Positions 6,108-8,758 of a DNA stretch of 8,758 nucleotides are shown in pieces (position 1 is the first letter of the stretch; each line of letters starts with the position of its first letter). Made by a program: the position numbers and the translations under genes. Source of the DNA: JBPOHE01 sp052035915. GTDB lineage: Bacteria; Pseudomonadota; Gammaproteobacteria; Chromatiales; Chromatiaceae. The stretch is taken from assembly GCA_052035915.1 (NCBI GenBank), contig JBPOHE010000087.1, forward strand, positions 1 to 8,758. The letters are read 5' to 3'. The notes below the pieces were generated by a model, which was not told the origin of the DNA, searched no databases, and was given only the letters and a program-made list of their open reading frames with translations.

Positions 6108-7013
6108 ATGGACACGAACAACAAGGGTCTGCCGGACGCCGGCTATCAGCCACGGGTGGCCCTGATCATGCGCTCTTACAACGATCGCGCGGTGATCCGG
6201 GCAACCCTCGAGAGCGTCATGGGACAAAGCTACCGCCACTTCGAGTTGTGGAACTTCGATTCCTCGTCCACCGACGGCACGCTCGACATCATCAGGGAAT
6301 TCAATGTGCCCGAGCGCATCCGTCTGAACGACTCCAAGTCCTACAATCCGGGGCGGGTACTGAATCAGGCGGTGAGCGAAACCAGCGGCGAGGTGCTGGT
6401 GTTTCTCAACTCGGACGCCACCCCGGAGCGTCCGGATTGGTTGCAGCGGATGATCGAACCCCTGGCCGATCCCCGGGTGGGAGCGGTCTATGGTCGACAG
6501 ACGCCGCGACCGGACTGTCGTCCCCTGTTCGTCAAGGATACCGAACGGGCCTTCGGCGATGGTCGCGTGGCGGCCGCCTGGGTGCATTTTTTCTCCATGG
6601 CCAATGCCGCGGCGCGGCGGGAAATCTTGCAAGGCTTCCCCTTCGAGACCCGCATCCAGTATTCGGAGGACATCGAATGGTCCTATCGCCTGCGCCAGGC
6701 CGGTTATCTCATCCAGTACGTCGCCGAGGCCCCGGCGACCCATTCCCACAACTACAGCCTGCGCCAGTCCTATAAACGTCATTTCGGCGAAGGCCAGGCG
6801 GAGGCCTGGATCTTCCGTCGGGGGGAATTGAAGACCTCCTTCTGGCGTTACGGCCTGCTGCCCTTCGGCATGGAGGTATTGCGCGACTGGCGCTGGGGGC
6901 TGCAACAGGGATCCCTGGAGGCGTTCTGGCACAGCCTGCCCTTGCGTGGGGTGCAGAAATGGGCCCGCTGGCAGGGGCTACGTGAAGGACAACGGACCTA
7001 TGTCGACCACTGA
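6108..7013 (+). CDS. GT2 family glycosyltransferase (rhamnosyltransferase-like)
   Basis: 301 residues, soluble, with no signal peptide or clear membrane helix. The GT-A fold motifs appear in order: VALIMRSYND (17-26), the FDSSSTDGT nucleotide-binding loop (50-58), GRVLNQAV (82-89), VFLNSDATP (98-106, with NSD as the metal-binding DXD equivalent), VGAVYGRQ (124-131) and the acceptor-side SEDIEWSYRLRQAGY (186-200), in which E187/D188 give the usual ED catalytic-base motif. This set is typical of GT2 enzymes that add rhamnose or similar sugars to O-antigen or exopolysaccharide chains. It lacks the C-terminal membrane helices of polyprenyl-phosphate sugar synthases, so it probably elongates a glycan on the cytoplasmic side. 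It is the first gene of the rightward operon and overlaps the next by 14 bases. The actual sugar cannot be read from sequence. Confidence 0.87.
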   Translation: MDTNNKGLPDAGYQPRVALIMRSYNDRAVIRATLESVMGQSYRHFELWNFDSSSTDGTLDIIREFNVPERIRLNDSKSYNPGRVLNQAVSETSGEVLVFLNSDATPERPDWLQRMIEPLADPRVGAVYGRQTPRPDCRPLFVKDTERAFGDGRVAAAWVHFFSMANAAARREILQGFPFETRIQYSEDIEWSYRLRQAGYLIQYVAEAPATHSHNYSLRQSYKRHFGEGQAEAWIFRRGELKTSFWRYGLLPFGMEVLRDWRWGLQQGSLEAFWHSLPLRGVQKWARWQGLREGQRTYVDH

Positions 7014-8175
7014 AACCGACGCTATCGCTCCGCCCGACCCGGATCGCTATACCCTGGATGGGAACGCGATGGTGGAGGCCCGCATCGAGCGGGATCAGCA
7101 GCTCATCGCCGCAGCGGTAGCCCGGGTGGTGCCCGAAGGGGTTTTTCGCGCCCTGGTGCTCATGGGCGGCTACGGTCGTGGCGAAGGTGGCTATCGCCTC
7201 GTCGCGGGGAGACCCGAACCTTACAACGACTACGACTATTTCGTCGTGGCGCGCGGTCTGGGACGGCCCGAGATGGCGGCCCTGGCGCCCTCGCTGGCCG
7301 CCACCGCCCATGGACTGCGGGCCGAGGTGGGGGTGGAGGTGGACTTCGCGCTGCTGCGGGAAGAGGCCCTGCCCCAGGCGGAGTTCTCCCTCATGAATGC
7401 CGAGATGCTCTGGGGCCATAAAGTCATCGGCGGCGACCCCGATATCCTGCGCGCCATGCCGCCCATGCCCTTCCAGCGCCTGCCGCCAGGGGAGATCGTC
7501 CGCCTGTTGTTGAACCGCGGCAGTTTGCTGCTGATGAACCAGCAGGCCCTGGTCGCCGGGGCGACCTTGGCGGGCGAAGACAAGGAGCGCTTTTTCAAAT
7601 ATCTGTTCAAGGCCGTGCTGGCCTGCGGCGATGCCCGCCTGGCCGGAAACGGCTGTTACCATCCCTCTTATCCGGCCAAGTTCGAGCGTCTCCGTCGGCT
7701 GAGCTGGCCCGGACAGGCGGAGTTCCTGACCATCTACCAGGAGGCCCTGGCGACCAAGTTCCATCCGGAGTACAGCCCCTATTTGGCCGCCGATGCCTTG
7801 GGTTGGCAGGCCAGGGTGGTTCGTTATTGGCTGGAAACCCTGAGCTGGTTCGAGTCGGTGCGAACCGGCCGACCCATACCGGACTGGTCGGACTATGTCG
7901 GCCCCCGACTGGGCAAGGGCCAGGGACGCCGCTGGGGGCTGTTGCGGAACATCGCGGTCACCCTGCGCGATTTCGGCCTCGCCGAGATGCTGCGTCATCC
8001 CCTCTGGGCGCTCCGTTATCCCCGGGAGCGACTGATCGGCACGCTGCCGATCCTGCTGAGTTATCCCGGGGAGCCGGTGCCGGAGGCGGTCGCCGCCGCC
8101 CTGGCCCTGTCACCCGGCACGCCCTGGACCCAGGCGGCGGAGGTCTATCTGCGTTGGTGGTCGCGTTACTCCTGA
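7000..8175 (+). CDS. Nucleotidyltransferase-fold protein of unknown role
   Basis: 391 residues from the ATG at 7000, which overlaps the GT2 gene by 14 bases and has GAAGGA about ten bases upstream. An earlier ATG at 6946 is in frame but lies deep inside the GT2 gene and has no comparable site. The N-terminal half shows the Pol-beta/MNT-type pattern: a glycine-rich LMGGYGRGEGG (54-64), then NDYDYFVV (76-83) with the metal-binding pair D77/D79, then VEVDFALL (112-119) with the third acidic residue D115. EMLWGHKVIGGD (135-146) resembles the segment that follows the active site in aminoglycoside-type adenylyltransferases. The rest looks mainly helical (KYLFKAVLACGDARL, 200-214). All three acidic residues are present, so catalysis is plausible. 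The substrate is unknown; pairing with a glycosyltransferase suggests a sugar, glycan or carrier rather than an antibiotic. I do not recognise a named family. Confidence 0.7.
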   Translation: MSTTETDAIAPPDPDRYTLDGNAMVEARIERDQQLIAAAVARVVPEGVFRALVLMGGYGRGEGGYRLVAGRPEPYNDYDYFVVARGLGRPEMAALAPSLAATAHGLRAEVGVEVDFALLREEALPQAEFSLMNAEMLWGHKVIGGDPDILRAMPPMPFQRLPPGEIVRLLLNRGSLLLMNQQALVAGATLAGEDKERFFKYLFKAVLACGDARLAGNGCYHPSYPAKFERLRRLSWPGQAEFLTIYQEALATKFHPEYSPYLAADALGWQARVVRYWLETLSWFESVRTGRPIPDWSDYVGPRLGKGQGRRWGLLRNIAVTLRDFGLAEMLRHPLWALRYPRERLIGTLPILLSYPGEPVPEAVAAALALSPGTPWTQAAEVYLRWWSRYS

Positions 8176-8210
8176 ACGGCTCACCCGTTCGTTCCGGCCT
8201 CGAAAGCCGG
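8174..8210 (+). terminator. Two small hairpins after the rightward operon
   Basis: GAACGG (8174-8179) pairs with CCGTTC (8185-8190), starting inside the TGA stop (8173-8175), and CCGGC (8194-8198) pairs with GCCGG (8206-8210). Neither is followed by a T-tract, so intrinsic termination is doubtful. They could slow exonucleases or polymerase. Confidence 0.25.
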
Positions 8211-8238
8211 TATCGACCGCCGGTCACACCCGACAGCC

Positions 8239-8312
8239 GTAGGTTGGGCTGAGGCACGAAGCCCAACGACAACCGATACGGATGTTGGGCTTCCTTCGTC
8301 AGCCCACCCTAC
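8239..8312. repeat. GTAGG-type inverted repeat
   Basis: Two 29-base arms (8239-8267 and 8284-8312) match at 25 of 29 positions when one is reverse-complemented, with a 16-base centre. The arms begin GTAGG(T/G)TGGGCTGA and end GAAGCCCAAC. Short intergenic repeats of this style are common in beta- and gammaproteobacteria. The inverted pair would form a long hairpin in RNA downstream of the rightward operon. Confidence 0.8.
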
Positions 8313-8387
8313 GGGCCCGCCCCTTCGTGCCGACCTCGACAGCCGCTGTTGATCGTCTACAAGGATCGCCGCGAGCCCTTGGTGGTT

Positions 8388-8504
8388 CCGGGCATTGGCT
8401 GAAAACGGCCATTTTTTATTCTTCTTTCGAGAACAATATATCTCATGCGTCGGCATTGTTCTCGAATGGAGAACGAAAAATCGGCCACACCAGCCCAGGC
8501 CCGG
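8388..8504. repeat. Palindromic ~117-bp repeat, right copy
   Basis: Two 50-base arms (8388-8437 and 8455-8504) flank a 17-base centre. Reverse-complementing the first arm gives 37 of 50 matches to the second by hand count, including an exact ATTGTTCTCGAA block next to the centre and GCCCGG at the outer ends. It contains the 17-bp dyads at 8418-8434 (imperfect) and 8458-8474 (perfect GTTCTC-GAATG-GAGAAC). It is homologous to the element at 225-342 beyond the other operon. A non-autonomous mobile repeat (MITE/REP-like) or a conserved 3' RNA hairpin are the main readings. Confidence 0.75.
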
Positions 8505-8668
8505 GCGGTTTGACAGAGGGCCTGCGTCCGACCACCGTTCAACGATAAAGTTGATTATTCGGTTATTGATCAGTCACTCAGGCATCTCGGCCCCAGCGCC
8601 AGTCGGCAACAGATCCGTTGCGCAATTTATACCATTTCCTATTAGTTTATCCGCCTGAAAGCCATGGG

Positions 8669-8747
8669 GTAGGCTGGCGATGAGCGAAGCGAATCCCAGC
8701 TACTGAGAAGCTGGGTTTCAGCGCTTCGCGCCTCAACACCAGCCTGC
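8669..8747. repeat. GTAGGCTGG-type inverted repeat at window edge
   Basis: The left arm (8669-8700) begins GTAGGCTGG and ends CCCAGC; the right arm (8710-8747) begins GCTGGG and ends CCAGCCTGC. The two are imperfect reverse complements with a shared GCGAAGCG core and a nine-base centre. It is related in style to the repeat at 8239-8312 but not the same sequence. Confidence 0.65.
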
Positions 8748-8758
8748 GAATATCGATA

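Larger units (their letters stand above)
8176..8758. other. Right flank, no supported gene, repeat-rich
   Basis: I see no gene here. The flank contains two stem-loops after the last stop, a GTAGG-type inverted repeat (8239-8312), the better-preserved copy of the palindromic element (8388-8504), an AT-richer stretch of about 165 bases with no clear content (8505-8668; a weak TTGCGC-N16-TATTAG promoter-like pair at 8618-8645 is the most I find), and another GTAGG-type inverted repeat (8669-8747) at the window edge. Confidence 0.6.

Noticed and set aside
6946..6999. Earlier start of the nucleotidyltransferase-like gene at 6946
   Set aside because: It lies well inside the GT2 coding region and adds 18 residues with no conserved look; the ATG at 7000 has GAAGGA upstream.
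6709..7998. Minus-strand open frame of 429 codons
   Set aside because: It is antisense to the rightward GT2 and nucleotidyltransferase-like genes, which carry clear motifs; this frame has none.
7000..8175. MNT/HEPN toxin-antitoxin antitoxin
   Set aside because: The protein is much longer than typical MNT antitoxins, no small HEPN toxin gene is adjacent, and its partner is a glycosyltransferase.
8510..8515. Perfect TTGACA box in the right flank
   Set aside because: No acceptable -10 box lies 15-19 bases downstream, and no gene follows within the window.

Overview
The window looks like a piece of a GC-rich proteobacterial chromosome. I favour a gammaproteobacterium, because dispersed 'GTAGG..TGGGCT' type inverted repeats of the kind seen here are familiar from that class, but this is inference and no taxonomic marker gene is present. 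The five genes are GC-rich; the two outer flanks are more AT-rich, gene-poor and full of repeats. No tRNA, rRNA or CRISPR array was seen.

Layout. Positions 1-424 are a non-coding left flank with a perfect 36-bp palindrome, a possible IS256-type insertion-sequence end, and degenerate copies of a ~118-bp palindromic repeat. Positions 425-5856 (minus strand) hold a tight three-gene operon, transcribed leftwards: a membrane-anchored GT2 glycosyltransferase resembling dolichyl-phosphate glucosyltransferase, with an LPG-synthase-like membrane domain fused in front (5856-4147); a GtrA-like flippase domain fused to a GT-C glycosyltransferase (4137-2083); and a second GT-C-like polytopic membrane protein (2086-425). 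Positions 5857-6107 are a divergent intergenic region with a sigma-54-like promoter candidate pointing right. Positions 6108-8175 (plus strand) hold a two-gene operon: a soluble GT2 (rhamnosyltransferase-like) and an overlapping gene for a protein with a nucleotidyltransferase (Pol-beta/MNT-like) active-site pattern. Positions 8176-8758 are a non-coding right flank with another ~117-bp palindromic repeat and two GTAGG-type inverted repeats.

How the genes may work together. The minus-strand operon carries all the parts of a gtrABC-like lipid-linked monosaccharide pathway. A cytoplasmic GT2 would load a sugar on polyprenyl phosphate, a GtrA-type domain would flip it, and GT-C enzymes would transfer it to a glycan, lipid or protein on the outer face of the inner membrane. 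The parts are arranged as unusual domain fusions. The plus-strand GT2 and its nucleotidyltransferase-like partner probably belong to the same surface-polysaccharide or glycolipid programme; the role of the latter is unknown.

The main points for a second look are the fused gtr-like cassette, the nucleotidyltransferase-like partner gene, and the homologous palindromic repeats that lie just beyond the 3' end of each divergent operon, about 8.16 kb apart.
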